DNA of 64,000 nt from Saccharothrix deserti (lineage in GTDB: Bacteria > Actinomycetota > Actinomycetes > Mycobacteriales > Pseudonocardiaceae): the NCBI RefSeq assembly GCF_009769385.1, contig NZ_ML775959.1:450682-514681 (forward strand), in the 5' to 3' direction. This document shows, piece by piece, positions 1-13,500 of the stretch; position 1 is the first letter of the stretch, and every line of letters starts with the position of its first letter. The notes under the pieces were generated by a model. That model was not told the DNA's origin and ran no database searches. It worked only from the letters and a program-made list of their open reading frames with translations. A program made the translations under genes and the position numbers.

Positions 1-3000
1 ACCCGCGCCGTGCTGGGCGCGGGTGCCGACCTGTTCATCGAGGTCAGCCCTCATCCGGTGGTGCGGCTCGGGCTCCAGGAGACGATCGAGGCCGAGCGGT
101 CGGTCGCGACGACCGTCGGCACGCTGCGGCGCGGCGAGGGCGGCCTCGCCCGGTTCACCGAGTCGTTGGGCGAGGCTTACGCGCGGGGCGCGTCGGTGGA
201 CTGGGAGCCGTTCTTCCCGGACGCGGAGTTGGTGGACCTGCCCACCTACGCGTTCCAGCGTCGTCGGTACTGGGTCGACGCCGCTCCGGCGGCCGACGCC
301 GCCGGGTTGGGGCAGGCGTCTGCGGGGCACCCGTTGCTGGGTGCGGTCGTCGACCAGGCGGGCGCCGACGGGGCGCTGTTCACCAGCAGGTTGTCGCGGG
401 GCACGCACCCGTGGCTGGCCGATCACGCGGCGCTGGGCGAGGTGCTGCTCCCCGCGACCGCGTTCGTGGAACTGGCGCTGCGGGCGGGGGACCACGTCGG
501 CTGCCCGGTGGTCGAGGAGCTGACGCTCGCCGCGCCGTTGGTGCTGCCCGAGCGGGGCAGCGTGCAATTGCAGGTCACGGTCGGCGCTTTGGCGGAGTCG
601 GGCGCCCGCCCGATCACGGTGCACTCCCGCGAGGACGGCCCGTGGACGCTGCACGCCGAGGGCGTGCTCGGCCCGCCCGCCGCCGCACCGGCCTTCGACC
701 TCACCGCTTGGCCGCCGCGCGACGCCACGCCGATCGCGCTCGACGGCCTCTACGACCGCCTCGCTGTTCGGGGTTACGCCTACGGTCCGGTGTTCCAGGG
801 TTTACGCGCTGCCTGGCGGCGGGGCGCCGAGCTGTTCGCGGAAGTGGCCCTGCCCGAGCAGGCGCACGGCGACGCGGAGCGGTTCCTGGCGCACCCGGCG
901 TTGGTGGACGCGGCCATGCACGCGAGCCTGCTCGACGGTGACGGGACGGTGCTGCCGTTCGCTTGGACCGGTGTCGCGCTGCACGCCGCCGGGGCGAAGG
1001 GCCTGCGCGTGCGGCTGGGCCCGGACGGTGCCATCGAGGCGGCGGACCAGACCGGTCGACCGGTGCTGTCGGTGAGGTCCCTCGCGGCCCGGCCGGTGAC
1101 GGAGATCAGGCGGCCCGGCCCGACGCCGATGCGGATCGACCTGGTGCCGGTGGCCGTTCCGGAGATGTCCGAGGACATGCCGGTCTACACGTGCCAGAGT
1201 GGCTCGGGCGACGTGCTCGCGGACCTGCGAACCCTGCTCCACGACGCTTTGCGGGCGGTCCAGCAGGCCGATCGGCTCGCCGTGGTGACGCCGCCGGGCG
1301 ACCTCGCAGCAGCGGCCGTGCGCGGCCTGGTGCGCGCCGCTCAGCGCGAACACCCCGACCGGCTCGTGCTGGTCGATTCGGACGGCACCGCCGCCTCGGC
1401 CGAGGTGCTGCCCCGAGCGTTGGGGTCCGGTGAACCCGAGATCGTGCTGCGGGAGGGGCGTGTGTTCGCTCCTCGGTTGGTGGTCGGGTCTGGGCCGGGG
1501 GAGCCGTTGCCGCCGGGCGACACCGTGCTGATCACGGGCGGCACGGGTGGGTTGGGTGCGGTGGTGGCGCGGCACCTGGCCGCTGAGCACGGTGTGCGGC
1601 GTCTCGTGTTGACCAGCCGTCGCGGTCCGGAGGCTCCTGGTTGGTCGGAGTTGCGCGACGAGCTGGCTGCGTTGGGGGCTGAGGCGACCGCTGTCGTCTG
1701 CGACGTGTCCGACCGTGGTCAGCTGGCCGATGTGCTTGCGGCGCACCGGTTCACCGGTGTCGTGCACGCCGCCGGGGTGCTGGACGACGGGGTGGTCGAC
1801 TCGCTCACGTCGGAGCGGATCGACACCGTGCTGGGTCCCAAGGCCGACGCGGCTTGGCACCTGCACGAACTCACCGCGGACGCCGATCTCGGCATGTTCG
1901 TGCTGTTCTCGTCCGCCGCCGGGATGCTCGGCTCGGCAGGACAGGCCAACTACGCGGCGGCCAACGCCTTCCTGGACGCACTGGCCGAGCACCGGCGGGC
2001 GGCCGGCCTGCCCGGCATCGCCATGGCCTGGGGCATGTGGGCGGAGGACACCGGCATGACCGCCCACCTCGCCGAGGCCGACCGGCGTCAGGTGGGTTTC
2101 CCGGCGCTGTCCCGCGCTGAGGGCCTCGATCTGTTCGACGCGGCGCTGACCGCCGACCAGGCCGTCAGCGTCCTGCTGCGCCTGGACCTGCCCGCGTTGC
2201 GTGCCGGCTCCGGGGCCGTGCCGCCCGCATTGCGGACGCTTGTTCCGCCCAGGATCAGAACGGCCTCGGATGCCGAGCTGTCCTTTGCGGACAGCCTGGT
2301 CCGACTTCCCGTTGACGAGCGGCAGGCGGCGTTGCTCGACCTCGTGCGCGGTCGGGTGGCGGACGTGTTGGGCCACGCCGAGGACGCGGACGCCGTCTCG
2401 GCGGACCGGGCCTTCAAGGAGTTGGGTTTCGACTCCCTGACGGCCGTGGAGCTGCGCAACCGGCTCAACAGCGCGACCGGCCTCCGGCTGCCGGCGACTC
2501 TCGTCTTCGACCACCCGAACGTCCGCGCGGTCGCCCGGCACATCGACTCACTGCTCTCCGGCACCGACCAGGCGGTGCACGTCCGGTCGGTCGCGGGGGC
2601 CGACGAGCCGATCGCGATCGTCGCCATGGCGTGCCGGTTCCCCGGCGGGGTGGCGTCGCCGGAGGACCTGTGGCGGATCGTCGAGCAGGGCGTGGACACC
2701 GTCGACGGCTTCCCGACCGATCGCGGCTGGCCCGACGACCTCTACGACCCGCGGCCCGCGACCCCCGGCCGCACCTACACCCGGCACGGCGGCTTCCTGT
2801 ACGACGCGGCGGCGTTCGACGCCGACTTCTTCGGCATCAGCCCGCGTGAGGCGTTGGGGATGGATCCGCAGCAGCGGTTGTTGTTGGAGACATCGTGGGA
2901 GGTTTTCGAGCGGGCCGGTATCGACCCGGACACGCTCAAGGGCAGCCCGACCGGCGTGTTCGTCGGGGCGATGTACCACGACTACGCGTTCAGCACGGCG

Positions 3001-5688
3001 ACCGGTTCGATCCTGTCCGGCCGGCTCGCCTACCAGTACGGCCTGGAAGGTCCGGCGGCCACAGTGGACACCGCGTGTTCGTCGTCGCTGGTGGCGATGC
3101 ACTTGGCGGTGCAATCGCTGCGCAGCGGCGAGTCGGAGCTGGCGCTGGCCGGCGGTGTCACGGTGATGGCGACGCCCGAGGTGCTGGTCGAGTTCGGCAC
3201 CCAGCGCGGCCTGGCACCGGACGGCAGGTGCAAGTCGTTCGCCGCGACGGCCGACGGCACGGGCTTCGGTGAGGGTGTTGGTTTGTTGTTGTTGGAGCGG
3301 TTGTCGGATGCGCGGCGTTGTGGGCATCCGGTGTTGGCGGTGGTTCGTGGTTCGGCGGTGAATCAGGATGGTGCGTCGAATGGTTTGACGGCGCCGAATG
3401 GTCCGTCGCAGCAGCGGGTGATCGGTCTGGCGTTGGCCAATGCCCGGTTGTCGGCGGATGAGGTCGATGTGGTGGAGGCCCACGGGACCGGTACGACGTT
3501 GGGTGATCCGATTGAGGCGCAGGCGTTGTTGGCGACTTATGGTCGGGATCGTGATCGTCCGGTGTGGTTGGGGTCGGTGAAGTCGAACATCGGTCATACG
3601 CAGGCTGCTGCGGGTGTGGCGGGTGTGATCAAGATGGTGCAGGCGATGCGGCATGGTGTGCTGCCTCGTACGTTGCACGTGGACGAGCCGTCGTCGGAGG
3701 TGGATTGGTCGGCGGGTGCGGTGCGGTTGTTGACGGAGTCTCTGCCGTGGCCGGAGGTGGACAGGGCGCGGAGGGCGGCGGTGTCGTCGTTCGGGATCAG
3801 CGGCACCAACGCCCACCTGATCCTGGAGGCCGTCGAGCAGCCCGCGCCCGTGGAACGGACCCCGCGTGACGTCGTGCTGCCCTTCCTCCTGTCGGCCCGC
3901 ACCGTCGAGGCGTTGCGCGCCCAGGCGGCGCGGATCGACACCGGTGAGAACCTGATCGACCTGGCCTACTCCCTGGCCACGACCCGCACCGCGCTGGACG
4001 AGCGCGCGGCGGTGATCGCCGGGGACGCAGAGGAACTGGCGAAGGCCCTGGCCGGTCTCGCGAGCGGCGACGTGGACCCCGATGTGCCGAGGGGCCACGC
4101 CCGACCGGGTGCGACCGCCTTCCTGTTCCCCGGCCAGGGGTGCCAGCGGATCGGCATGGGCCGCGAGCTGCACGGGAGGTTCCCGGTGTTCGCGCAGGCG
4201 TTCGACGCCGCCGTGTCCGAACTCGACAAGCACCTGGACCGGCCCTTGCGCGACGTCGTCTGGGGCGACGACCAGCAGCCCCTCGACCGGACCGGCTACA
4301 CGCAGCCCGCGCTGTTCGCCCTGGGCGTCGCGCTGTACCGGCTGGTCGAGTCCTGGGGAATGCGCCCGGATCACCTCGCCGGGCACTCCATCGGTGAACT
4401 CGCCGCCGCACATGTCGCGGGCGTGCTCTCCCTGACCGACGCGTCGAAGCTGGTGGCGGCACGCGGCAGACTGATGCAGGCGTTGCCGGAGGGCGGTGCG
4501 ATGGTCGCCGTGCGCGCGACCGAGGACGAGGTCCTGCCGCTGCTGTCCGACGGGGTCGGCATCGCCGCGATCAACGGCCCCGACTCGGTGGTGCTGTCCG
4601 GTGTCGAGGACGCCGTCCTCGCGCTGGTCGACCGGTTGGGCCGCAAGTCCACCCGGCTCAAGGTGAGTCACGCGTTCCACTCGCCGCTGGTGGAGCCGAT
4701 GCTCGCGGAGTTCGGCGCGATCGCCGCGTCGCTGACCTACCACGCCCCGGAGATCCCGGTGGTGTCCAACGTGACCGGGGGACCGGCCGACCTGACCGAT
4801 CCCGGCTACTGGGTGCGCCACGTCCGGGAGGCCGTGCGGTTCCGCGACGGCCTCGACCACCTCGCCGGACGCGGTGTCCGCACGTTCGTCGAACTCGGCC
4901 CGGACGCCGTGCTGTCCGCGTTGGGCGAGCAGTGCGTGGAGGCGGACTTCATCCCCGTCCTGCACCGGACCGGCGGCGAGGAACGTGCCGTCGTGACGGC
5001 GGTCGCCACGGCCCACGTGCGCGGCGTGACCGTGGACTGGGAGGCGTTCTACGACGGGTTGGAGCCCCGCGTGGTCCCGCTGCCGACCTACGCCTTCCAG
5101 CGCGGCACGTACTGGCTCGTCTCCACCGGCGCCACCGGTCCCGCCACGTCGCTGGTGTCGGCTCCCGCCCAGGTGGACACCGGGCTCCTCGCCCGGCTGG
5201 CCGAGCTGCCGCCGGACGAACGCGACCGGGAGGTGCTGGAGCTGGTGCGCACGCACGTCGCCGTCGTGCTGGGGCACGCCTCGGCCGAAGCGGTCGACCC
5301 GGACCGGCCGTTCCTGGAACTGGGCTTCGACTCGCCGGGCGCGGTCGAGCTGCGCGGGCGGCTCACCACCGCCACCGGTCTCGACCTGCCCGCGACGCTG
5401 GTGTTCGACCACCCGACGACGCGGGACGTGGCCGCCAGGCTGACCGCGGAGCTGGCACCGCGCGAGGACGACCCGACGAACGCGGTGCTGGTCGAGGTGG
5501 ACCGGTTGGACGCCACGATCGCCCGACTGCCCGTCCTCACCGACAAGGTGACCACCCGGCTGGAGGCCCTGCTGCGCAAGCTGCGCGACACCGGCGCCGT
5601 CCCGGCGGACGACAGCGCGGACGACAGCTACGAGACGGCCAGCGACGAGGAACTGTTCGAGGTCCTGGACAACCTCGAGATTGGGTGA
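1..5688 (+). CDS. Modular type I polyketide synthase, 5'-truncated by the window: AT(end)-DH-KR-ACP then KS-AT-ACP
   Basis: The frame is open from base 1, so the gene starts upstream. The first visible module has the end of an AT and its linker (about 1-280). Its DH (about 325-1100) has an intact HxxxGxxxxP motif with His at 424 and the second-half Asp in LVDAAMH near 907. Its KR (about 1516-2100) has TGGTGGLG and an LDD motif, so it is B-type. The ACP serine is at 2434. The second module has a KS with Cys codon 3076 and both active histidines, an AT with GHSIGE (4381) and HAFH (4669) typical of malonyl-CoA specificity, then directly an ACP (GFDSPG near 5323). It has no KR, DH or ER, so it should leave a beta-ketone. 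The acidic C-terminal tail after 5470 looks like a docking domain for the next protein, whose start lies 6 bp downstream. Confidence 0.95.
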   Translation, partial: TRAVLGAGADLFIEVSPHPVVRLGLQETIEAERSVATTVGTLRRGEGGLARFTESLGEAYARGASVDWEPFFPDAELVDLPTYAFQRRRYWVDAAPAADAAGLGQASAGHPLLGAVVDQAGADGALFTSRLSRGTHPWLADHAALGEVLLPATAFVELALRAGDHVGCPVVEELTLAAPLVLPERGSVQLQVTVGALAESGARPITVHSREDGPWTLHAEGVLGPPAAAPAFDLTAWPPRDATPIALDGLYDRLAVRGYAYGPVFQGLRAAWRRGAELFAEVALPEQAHGDAERFLAHPALVDAAMHASLLDGDGTVLPFAWTGVALHAAGAKGLRVRLGPDGAIEAADQTGRPVLSVRSLAARPVTEIRRPGPTPMRIDLVPVAVPEMSEDMPVYTCQSGSGDVLADLRTLLHDALRAVQQADRLAVVTPPGDLAAAAVRGLVRAAQREHPDRLVLVDSDGTAASAEVLPRALGSGEPEIVLREGRVFAPRLVVGSGPGEPLPPGDTVLITGGTGGLGAVVARHLAAEHGVRRLVLTSRRGPEAPGWSELRDELAALGAEATAVVCDVSDRGQLADVLAAHRFTGVVHAAGVLDDGVVDSLTSERIDTVLGPKADAAWHLHELTADADLGMFVLFSSAAGMLGSAGQANYAAANAFLDALAEHRRAAGLPGIAMAWGMWAEDTGMTAHLAEADRRQVGFPALSRAEGLDLFDAALTADQAVSVLLRLDLPALRAGSGAVPPALRTLVPPRIRTASDAELSFADSLVRLPVDERQAALLDLVRGRVADVLGHAEDADAVSADRAFKELGFDSLTAVELRNRLNSATGLRLPATLVFDHPNVRAVARHIDSLLSGTDQAVHVRSVAGADEPIAIVAMACRFPGGVASPEDLWRIVEQGVDTVDGFPTDRGWPDDLYDPRPATPGRTYTRHGGFLYDAAAFDADFFGISPREALGMDPQQRLLLETSWEVFERAGIDPDTLKGSPTGVFVGAMYHDYAFSTATGSILSGRLAYQYGLEGPAATVDTACSSSLVAMHLAVQSLRSGESELALAGGVTVMATPEVLVEFGTQRGLAPDGRCKSFAATADGTGFGEGVGLLLLERLSDARRCGHPVLAVVRGSAVNQDGASNGLTAPNGPSQQRVIGLALANARLSADEVDVVEAHGTGTTLGDPIEAQALLATYGRDRDRPVWLGSVKSNIGHTQAAAGVAGVIKMVQAMRHGVLPRTLHVDEPSSEVDWSAGAVRLLTESLPWPEVDRARRAAVSSFGISGTNAHLILEAVEQPAPVERTPRDVVLPFLLSARTVEALRAQAARIDTGENLIDLAYSLATTRTALDERAAVIAGDAEELAKALAGLASGDVDPDVPRGHARPGATAFLFPGQGCQRIGMGRELHGRFPVFAQAFDAAVSELDKHLDRPLRDVVWGDDQQPLDRTGYTQPALFALGVALYRLVESWGMRPDHLAGHSIGELAAAHVAGVLSLTDASKLVAARGRLMQALPEGGAMVAVRATEDEVLPLLSDGVGIAAINGPDSVVLSGVEDAVLALVDRLGRKSTRLKVSHAFHSPLVEPMLAEFGAIAASLTYHAPEIPVVSNVTGGPADLTDPGYWVRHVREAVRFRDGLDHLAGRGVRTFVELGPDAVLSALGEQCVEADFIPVLHRTGGEERAVVTAVATAHVRGVTVDWEAFYDGLEPRVVPLPTYAFQRGTYWLVSTGATGPATSLVSAPAQVDTGLLARLAELPPDERDREVLELVRTHVAVVLGHASAEAVDPDRPFLELGFDSPGAVELRGRLTTATGLDLPATLVFDHPTTRDVAARLTAELAPREDDPTNAVLVEVDRLDATIARLPVLTDKVTTRLEALLRKLRDTGAVPADDSADDSYETASDEELFEVLDNLEIG
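3349..3653 (+). repeat. KS-coding segment identical to 16343-16647
   Basis: This 305-bp stretch inside the KS of the second module is base-for-base identical, by eye, to 16343-16647 in the third PKS gene. Both copies use T-rich codons (ggt, gtt, ttg, gat, cat) that stand out from the C/G-ending codons around them, and similarity falls off outside the block. This is what gene conversion or recombination between modules leaves behind. Confidence 0.85.
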
Positions 5689-5694
5689 TGCGGG

Positions 5695-8600
5695 ATGAGC
5701 AACGACGGCAAGCTGCGCGACTACCTCCGGCGTGCCACCGCCGACTTGCAGCAGACGCGCCGCCGGCTGCGCGAGGTGGAGGCCCGCGACCACGAGCCGA
5801 TCGCGATCGTGGCGATGGCCTGCCGTTACCCCGGTGGCGTCGACTCGCCGGAGGCGCTGTGGGACCTGGTCGCCTCGGGCGGTGACGCGATCACCCCGTT
5901 CCCGGTCAACCGCGGGTGGAGCACCGAGGAGCTGTACGACCACCGGCCCGCCACCCCCGGCAAGACGTACTCGACGTTGGGCGGGTTCCTGCACGACGCG
6001 GGGGAGTTCGACGCGGACTTCTTCCGGATCAGCCCCCGTGAGGCGCGGGAGAGCGATCCCCAGCAACGGCTGCTGCTGGAGCTGGCGTGGGAGGTCGTGG
6101 AACGCGCCGGCATCGACCCGACGTCGCTGAAGGGCAGCCGGACGGGCGTGTTCGCCGGTGTGGCCTACCACGACTACAACGCGCCGGGCGCGCACAACCT
6201 GGCCAGCGTCGTGTCCGGCCGGATCGCCTACGTGCTGGGGCTGGAAGGCCCGGCGATCACCGTGGACACCGCGTGCTCGTCGTCGCTGGTGGCCCTGCAC
6301 CTCGCCGTGCAGGCGCTGCGGTCCGGCGAGTGCGAGCTGGCGCTGGCGGGCGGTGTGACCGTGATGGCGACCCCGGACTCGTTCGTGGGTTTCAGCCAGG
6401 AACGCGGGCTCGCGCCGGACGGCCGGTGCAAGTCCTTCGCCGCGACGGCCGACGGCACTGGGTGGGGCGAGGGCGCGGGTCTCCTGCTGGTCGAGCGGTT
6501 GTCCGACGCCCAGCGGCTCGGGCACCCGGTGCTGGCCGTCGTCCGGGGCAGCGGGGTGAACCAGGACGGCGCGAGCAACGGGTTGTCCGCCCCGAACGGC
6601 CCGGCGCAGCAGCGGGTGATCGAGCAGGCGCTGGCCAACGCCCAGTTGACCGCGTCCGAGGTGGACGCCGTCGACGGGCACGGCACCGGCACGGTCCTCG
6701 GTGACCCGATCGAGCTCCAGGCGCTCATCGCGACCTACGGCCAGGGACGGGAGCACCCGCTGTGGCTCGGCTCGCTGAAGTCGAACATCGGCCACACGCA
6801 GGCCGCCGCCGGCGTCGGCGGCGTGATCAAGATGGTGCTGGCCCTCCAGCACGGCGAACTGCCCCGCACCCTGCACGTGGACGAGCCGACCCCGCAGGTG
6901 GACTGGTCGGCGGGCGGCGTCCGACTGCTCACCGAGGCACGGCCCTGGCCCGAGGTCGACCGGCCGCGGCGGGCGGGCGTCTCGTCGTTCGGGCTCAGCG
7001 GCACCAACGCGCACGTGATCATCGAGGAGGCGGGTCCACCGGTCGAGCCGGACGTCAGCGTGGCCGAGATGGTCACCCTGGTGGCCTCCGGCCGGGGCGG
7101 CGACCTGCTGCGTGCCAAAGCACACGAGCTGTGGTCCAAAGTGGAGTCCGCTGCCGCGTCGGTGCTGCCACCGGACCTGCGGTGGCCGGATCCGGGCGCC
7201 GGTGGCCGTCCGGTGCCCGTGCTCGTGTCCGCCCGCACCGAGGACGCGTTGCGCGCGCAGGGACGGCGACTGCTGGAGCACGTGCGGCGGCACGGCGAGC
7301 ACCGCGTGCACGACCTGGCGTTCTCGCTGGCGACCAGCCGGGCGGGGCTGGAGCACCGGGCCGCGATTGTGGCGAGTGACCACGACGAGCTGGTCCGCGG
7401 GCTGACCGCGTTGGCCGAGAACCGCACCGAGGCCGGGTTGACGCTCGGCGTGGTGCCCACCGAGGGGCGCACCGCCTTCGTGTTCACCGGTCAGGGCACG
7501 CAGCGGATCGGGATGGGCCGCCAGCTCCACGACCGGTTCCCGGTGTTCGCGGAGGCGTTCGACGCGGTCGTCGCGGAACTGGACGTGCACCTGGACCGGC
7601 CGCTGCGCGACGTGGTGTGGGGCGAGGACCCGGAGACGCTGGACCGCACCGGGTACGCGCAGCCCGCGCTGTTCGCCTTCGAGGTCGCGCTGTACCGGCT
7701 GCTGGAGTCCTGGGGCATCCGACCCGACTACCTGATGGGGCACTCGATCGGTGAGCTGTCGGCCGCGCACGTGGCCGGGGTGCTGTCGCTGACGGACGCG
7801 GCGACGCTCGTGGCGTGGCGCGGCCTGCTCATGCAGGAGTTGCCGGACAGCGGGGCGATGGTCGCGGTGCAGGCGAGCGAGGAGGAGGTCCGGCCGCTGC
7901 TGGACGGGCACGCCGACATCGCGGCGGTCAACGGGCCGCAGTCGGTCGTGGTGTCCGGTGAGCTCGACGTCGTCCTGGCGCTGGCCGACCACTTCGCCGC
8001 ACTCGGCCGCAAGACCAAGCGGCTGAAGACGTCGCACGCGTTCCACTCGCCGTTGATGGAGCCGGTGCTCGCGCGGTTCGGGGCGATCGCGGCGGGGCTG
8101 ACCTATCACGCGCCGGACATCGCGGTCGTGTCGAACGTGACCGGCGAACTGGCGGCGGCCGGTGACCTGACCTCGCCGGAGTACTGGCGGCGGCACGTCC
8201 GGCAGGCCGTGCGGTTCGGGTCCGGGGTGCGGTGGCTGGAAGGCCGGGGTGTGACGACGTTCGTCGAGATCGGCCCGGACGCCGCGCTGTCGGCCCTCGG
8301 ACCGGACTGCCTGACCGGCGACCGGGACGTGGCGTTCGTCCCGGTGGCCCGGCGTGGGCGCGGCGAGGAGCGGGAGTTGGCCACCGCGGTCGCGCGGGTG
8401 GCGACTCGGGGTGTGTCGGTGGACTGGCGCGCGTTCCACGACACCACTGACGCGCGTCGGGTCGACCTGCCGACCTACCCGTTCCAGCGCCGGTGGTACT
8501 GGTGGGAGGAGCCGACCAGGGTGGACGGGGATGGCGCCGACGCGGCGTTCTGGGACGCGGTGGAACGGCTGGACCTGTCGGGGCTGGGCGGGGAGGTGGA

Positions 8601-10578
8601 CGCCCGTGCGCTGGAACAGGTCGTGCCCGCGATCTCCGCGTGGCGGCGTCGGTTCCGGGAGCAGTCCATTGTGGATGGGTGGCGGTACCGGGTTTCCTGG
8701 GAACCGTTGGACGACCCGGTGCCCGCGAGGCTTGCAGGTGCGTGGCTGGTGGCCGTGCCCGACGGGTACGCGGACGACCCGCGGGTGACGGCGACGATCG
8801 CCGGGCTGGTCGCGCACGGTGCGGAGGTGGTGCGCGTCGACGTCGGCGACCGATCGGGGCTGGAGGCTCGGCTTGCCGCCGAACGCGATGCCCGTGGCGA
8901 CATCGCGGGCGTGCTGTCCCTCCTTGCGTGGAACGACCGGGACCATCCGTTGCACCCGGAGCTGTCCTGGGGCACTGCCGCGACCGTGACGCTCATGCAG
9001 GTGTTGGCGGCGTCCGGGCTGCAGACCCGCTTGTGGTGCGTCACGGCGGGGGCCGTTGGAACCGCCCGTGCCGAGGTCACCGAACCTGGCCAGGCGTGCG
9101 TGTGGGGACTCGGCATCAGTGCGGGCCTGGACCGGCCGGACGCCTGGGGAGGTCTGGTCGACCTGCCCCGGTCCGTGGACGAGGAGGCCGTGCGCAGGTT
9201 GTGCGCGGTGCTGTCCGGGACCGAGGACCAGGTGGCCGTCCGGCCGAACGGGATGTTCGCCCGGCGGCTCGTCCGGGCGTCCTCCCCGGAGAAGGCGGGC
9301 TGGCAGCCGCGCGGGACCGTGCTGATCACGGGCGGCACCGGGGCGTTGGGGGTGCACGTGGCACGGGTGCTGGCCGAACACGGCGCCGAGCACCTGGTGC
9401 TCACCAGTCGGCGCGGCGCGGCTTCCCCCGGCGCGGAAGAGCTGGCCGCCGAGCTGACCGCGCGCGGCACCCGGGTCACCCTCGCCGCCTGCGACGTCAC
9501 CGACCGGGAGGCGGTGCGCCAGGTGCTCGCGGACGTGCCGGGGTTGACCGCCGTCGTGCACGCAGCCGGCGTCATGCAGCGGATCGTGCCGTTGACGGAC
9601 CTCGACCTCGACGAGGTGGCGGAGGTGGTGCGCGCCAAGACCACCGGAGCGGCCAACCTGGACGAACTGCTCGGCGACCGTCCCCTGGACGCGTTCGTGC
9701 TGTTCTCGTCGGGCGCGTCGGTGTGGGGCAGCATGGGCCAGGCGGCCTACTCGGCGGCGAACGCCTACCTCGACGCGCTGGCCCACCGCCGCCGTGCCCG
9801 CGGCCTGACCGCCACCGCGATCGCCTGGGGCTCTTGGGACGCCGGCATGGTCGGTGACGACCTGGGCCGGGAGATGCGGCGGATCGGCGTGACCCCGATG
9901 GACCCCCGGCTCGCCGCCGGGGTGGTGCTGCAGGCGGCCGACGACCTCGTGGTGGCCGACATCGACTGGGCCCGGTTCACCCCGATCTACGCGCTGGCCC
10001 GGCCGAGGCCGCTGCTGGGCTCGTTGCCCGAGGCACGGGCGGCGCTCGACGACGAGCCCGGCGGCGGCAGCCGACTGCTCGACCAACTGGCCGGGATGCC
10101 GACCGCCGGGCAGCAGCGCGCCTTGCTGGAGCTGGTGCGCACGGAGGTGGCCGCGCTGCTCGGGTACGCCGACCCGACCGAGCTGGAGGCCGCCAGGACG
10201 TTCACCGACCTCGGTTTCGACTCCGTGGCGGCGACCGACCTGCGCGGCAGGCTGACCCGCGCGACCGGTCGGAAACTGCCCGCCACCATGGTGTTCGACC
10301 ACGTGACGCCGACCGCGCTCGCCGGGTTCCTGCACCGGGAGCTGTTCGGGGGAGGACAACCGGCCGAGGCGGCGGTGCTGGTGGAACTGGACCGGCTGGA
10401 GGAGGCGCTGACCGCGCTGCCACCGGAGGAGATCCAGCGCAACCGGGTCACCGCACGCCTGCGGGCGATCGCGGACCGGTTGGGCACGACCTCGGACACG
10501 CCGGACCCGGCGATCGGCGCGGACGCGACCGCCGACGACCTCTTCGACTTCATCGACCGCGAACTCGGCATGGCCTGA
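5695..10578 (+). CDS. Modular type I polyketide synthase, one module: KS-AT(malonyl)-KR(A-type)-ACP
   Basis: This 1627-residue single-module protein begins with a coiled docking segment (residues 1-35). The KS has Cys194 in [13 protein letters not shown] (preceded by VDG rather than the usual VEA) and NIGHTQ. The AT has Ser684 in GHSIGE and a HAFH motif, predicting malonyl-CoA. No DH follows: the AT linker (PTYPFQRR) runs straight into the KR structural half. The KR has its NADPH motif near residue 1213, Trp1344 before catalytic Tyr1352, and no LDD, which marks an A-type ketoreductase giving an L-configured hydroxyl. The ACP Ser is 1510 and an acidic C-terminal docking tail follows. The start lies 6 bp after the previous stop and the stop lies 10 bp before the next start, so the genes are co-transcribed. 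The predicted product is a free hydroxyl at C13 of the finished chain. Confidence 0.95.
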   Translation: MSNDGKLRDYLRRATADLQQTRRRLREVEARDHEPIAIVAMACRYPGGVDSPEALWDLVASGGDAITPFPVNRGWSTEELYDHRPATPGKTYSTLGGFLHDAGEFDADFFRISPREARESDPQQRLLLELAWEVVERAGIDPTSLKGSRTGVFAGVAYHDYNAPGAHNLASVVSGRIAYVLGLEGPAITVDTACSSSLVALHLAVQALRSGECELALAGGVTVMATPDSFVGFSQERGLAPDGRCKSFAATADGTGWGEGAGLLLVERLSDAQRLGHPVLAVVRGSGVNQDGASNGLSAPNGPAQQRVIEQALANAQLTASEVDAVDGHGTGTVLGDPIELQALIATYGQGREHPLWLGSLKSNIGHTQAAAGVGGVIKMVLALQHGELPRTLHVDEPTPQVDWSAGGVRLLTEARPWPEVDRPRRAGVSSFGLSGTNAHVIIEEAGPPVEPDVSVAEMVTLVASGRGGDLLRAKAHELWSKVESAAASVLPPDLRWPDPGAGGRPVPVLVSARTEDALRAQGRRLLEHVRRHGEHRVHDLAFSLATSRAGLEHRAAIVASDHDELVRGLTALAENRTEAGLTLGVVPTEGRTAFVFTGQGTQRIGMGRQLHDRFPVFAEAFDAVVAELDVHLDRPLRDVVWGEDPETLDRTGYAQPALFAFEVALYRLLESWGIRPDYLMGHSIGELSAAHVAGVLSLTDAATLVAWRGLLMQELPDSGAMVAVQASEEEVRPLLDGHADIAAVNGPQSVVVSGELDVVLALADHFAALGRKTKRLKTSHAFHSPLMEPVLARFGAIAAGLTYHAPDIAVVSNVTGELAAAGDLTSPEYWRRHVRQAVRFGSGVRWLEGRGVTTFVEIGPDAALSALGPDCLTGDRDVAFVPVARRGRGEERELATAVARVATRGVSVDWRAFHDTTDARRVDLPTYPFQRRWYWWEEPTRVDGDGADAAFWDAVERLDLSGLGGEVDARALEQVVPAISAWRRRFREQSIVDGWRYRVSWEPLDDPVPARLAGAWLVAVPDGYADDPRVTATIAGLVAHGAEVVRVDVGDRSGLEARLAAERDARGDIAGVLSLLAWNDRDHPLHPELSWGTAATVTLMQVLAASGLQTRLWCVTAGAVGTARAEVTEPGQACVWGLGISAGLDRPDAWGGLVDLPRSVDEEAVRRLCAVLSGTEDQVAVRPNGMFARRLVRASSPEKAGWQPRGTVLITGGTGALGVHVARVLAEHGAEHLVLTSRRGAASPGAEELAAELTARGTRVTLAACDVTDREAVRQVLADVPGLTAVVHAAGVMQRIVPLTDLDLDEVAEVVRAKTTGAANLDELLGDRPLDAFVLFSSGASVWGSMGQAAYSAANAYLDALAHRRRARGLTATAIAWGSWDAGMVGDDLGREMRRIGVTPMDPRLAAGVVLQAADDLVVADIDWARFTPIYALARPRPLLGSLPEARAALDDEPGGGSRLLDQLAGMPTAGQQRALLELVRTEVAALLGYADPTELEAARTFTDLGFDSVAATDLRGRLTRATGRKLPATMVFDHVTPTALAGFLHRELFGGGQPAEAAVLVELDRLEEALTALPPEEIQRNRVTARLRAIADRLGTTSDTPDPAIGADATADDLFDFIDRELGMA

Positions 10579-10588
10579 AAGGCTTCTC

Positions 10589-13500
10589 ATGGCGGACGAC
10601 CGGAAGCTCCTGGACTACCTCAAGCGGGTCACCACCGAGCTGGCGGACACCCGGCGGCGGCTGCAGGAGGCGCAGTCGGACGACCCGATCGCGATCGTCG
10701 CGATGAGCTGCCGCTACCCCGGTGGCGTCGAGTCGCCGGAGGACCTGTGGCGGCTCGTCGCGGACGGCGTGGACGCGATCGGCGACGTGCCGCGCGACCG
10801 GAGCTGGGACATGGCCGGCAGTTCCGTGCGGTCGGGCGGCTTCCTGCACGGGGCGGGCGATTTCGATCCCCAGTTCTTCGGCATCTCGCCCCGTGAGGCG
10901 CTGGCCATGGACCCGCAGCAGCGGTTGGTCCTCGAACTGGCGTGGGAGGCGTTCGAGCGGGCCGGGATCGACCCGCACAGCAGCCGTGGCGCGCCGGTCG
11001 GCGTGTTCGTCGGCACGGGTGCGCAGGACTACGAGATGCTGCACGCGGCCAACCCGGAGGTCGCCGCCGCGTACGGGGCCACGGCGACCGCCGCGTCCGT
11101 GCTCTCGGGCCGGATCTCGTACACGTTCGGCTTCGAGGGCCCGTCGATCAGCCTCGACACGGCGTGCTCGTCGTCGCTGGTGGCCCTGCACCTGGCGGCG
11201 CAGGCGCTGCGGCAGCGGGAGTGCGACCTCGCGCTGGCCGGCGGGGTCACGGTCATCTCGACACCGGGCGTGTTCATCGCGTTCGGCGACCAGGGCGCGC
11301 TGGCTCCGGACGGCCGCTGCAAGGCGTTCTCCGACACCGCCGATGGGACGGGCTGGGGCGAGGGCGCCGGGTTGCTGCTGCTCGAACGGCTGTCCGACGC
11401 CCAGCGCAACGGTCACCGGGTGCTCGCGGTGCTCGCCGGCACGGCGGTGAACTCCGACGGTGCGTCGAACGGCCTGACGGCGCCTAACGGGCCGTCCCAG
11501 CAGCGGGTGATCCGGCAGGCGCTGGCGAACGCGAGCCTGTCCGCGGCGCACGTGGATGTTGTCGAGGCGCATGGCACCGGCACGACGTTGGGCGATCCGA
11601 TCGAGGCACAGGCGGTGCTCGCGACCTACGGCCAGGGACGCGAGCGGCCCCTGTTGCTGGGTTCGCTGAAGTCGAACATCGGCCACACGCAGGCCGCGGC
11701 GGGCGTCGGCGGTGTCATCAAGGTGGTCATGTCCATCCGCAACGGGATGGTGCCCCGGACGCTCCACGTTACGGAGCCGTCGTCCCACGTGGACTGGTCG
11801 ACCGGCGACGTGCGGCTGGTGACGCAGCCCGAGCCGTGGCCGGAGACGGGCCGCCCGCGCCGTGCCGGCGTGTCGTCGTTCGGCGTGAGCGGGACCAACG
11901 CGCACGCGATCATCGAACAGGGCCCCGACATTCCAGTAGGCACCCCAGTAGACATCCCAGTCGACGCCGGCTCGTTGGTCAACACCCCGGTTGCTGACAA
12001 CCCGTCCACGACGCACCCGGTCCTGGCGTGGCCCGTGTCCGCTCGCACGGCTCCGGCGCTCCGCGACCACGCGAAGCGGCTGGCGGCGGCGGTGGGTGGG
12101 TTGGATCCGGCGGATGTCGGCTACTCGTTGGCGTCTCGCGCGGCGTTGGAGCGGCGGGCGGTCGTGCTCGGCGCTGACCGCGAGGAGCTGTTGCGCGGGT
12201 TGGTCGCGCTCGCGGAGGACGCGTCCCCCGGCACATCGGTGAGCGGTTCGGCCCCTGTGGTGTTCGTGTTCCCTGGTCAGGGCTCGCAGTGGCGGGGGAT
12301 GGCGGTGGAGTTGCTGGACTCCTCGCCGGTGTTCGCCGAACGCATGGCGGAGTGCGCGGAGGCGCTGCGGCCGTTCGTCGACTGGGACCTGTTCGAGGTC
12401 CTGCGGGGCGAGCCGGACGCGGTGGACGTCGTGCAGCCGGTGTTGTGGGCGGTCATGGTGTCGCTCGCTGGGTTGTGGCGTGCGTGTGGCGTGGAGCCGG
12501 CGGCGGTGGTCGGGCACTCGCAGGGGGAGATCGCGGCTGCGTGTGTGGCCGGTGCCTTGTCGTTGGAGGACGGCGCGCGGGTGGTTGCGTTGCGCAGTCG
12601 GGTCATCGCCACCGAACTCGCCGGGCTCGGCGGGATGATGTCGGTGGCCATGCCCGCCGACGAGGTCCGCGAGCGGCTGTCCGGCAGGGAAGACCGGCTG
12701 TCCCTCGCGGCCGTGAACGGCCCTGGTTCGGTGGTGGTGTGCGGGCACGTCGACGCGTTGGACGAACTGCGCGCCGAGCTGACCGCCGAGGACGTCCGGG
12801 TGCGCGTCATCCCCGTCGACTACGCGTCGCACTCGGTGTTCGTGGAGGGCATCCGGGACCGGCTGCTCGACGTGCTCGCCCCGGTCCGGCCCCGGTCGGC
12901 CGGGATCGCGTTCTACTCCAGCGTCACCGGCGGTCTGATCGACACCGCCGGGCTGGACGCCGAGTACTGGTACACCAACCTGCGGCGGACCGTCCTGTTC
13001 GAGGACGCCACCCGGGCGCTGCTGGCCGACGGGCACCGGCTGTTCATCGAGACCGGCCCGCACCCGGTGCTGCACGTCGGAATGGCCGAGACCTTCGCGG
13101 ACGCCGGTTCCGACGCGGCGGCGGTCGGCTCCCTGCGGCGCGACGAAGGCGGGCTGCGCCGGTTCGCGGAGTCCCTCGCGGAGGCGCACGTCCACGGCGC
13201 GAACGTCGACTGGGCCCGGCTGACCCCCGGTCGCCAGGTGGACCTGCCGACGTACCCGTTCCAGCGCAAGAGGTTCTGGCTGCGGCCGGCCGAGGTCTCG
13301 ACCGTGGTGGCGGACCCGGAAGGCGACGGCGTCACGGTCACCGGACAGCTGTCCCTGGCGACGCACCCGTGGCTCGCCGACCACGTCGTGCTGGGCGAGG
13401 TGCTGTTCCCCGGCACCGGGTTCGTCGAGCTGGCGATCCGCGCGGGTGACCACGTCGGCCGTGACGTGGTCACCGAGCTGACGATCGAGACATCGCTGCG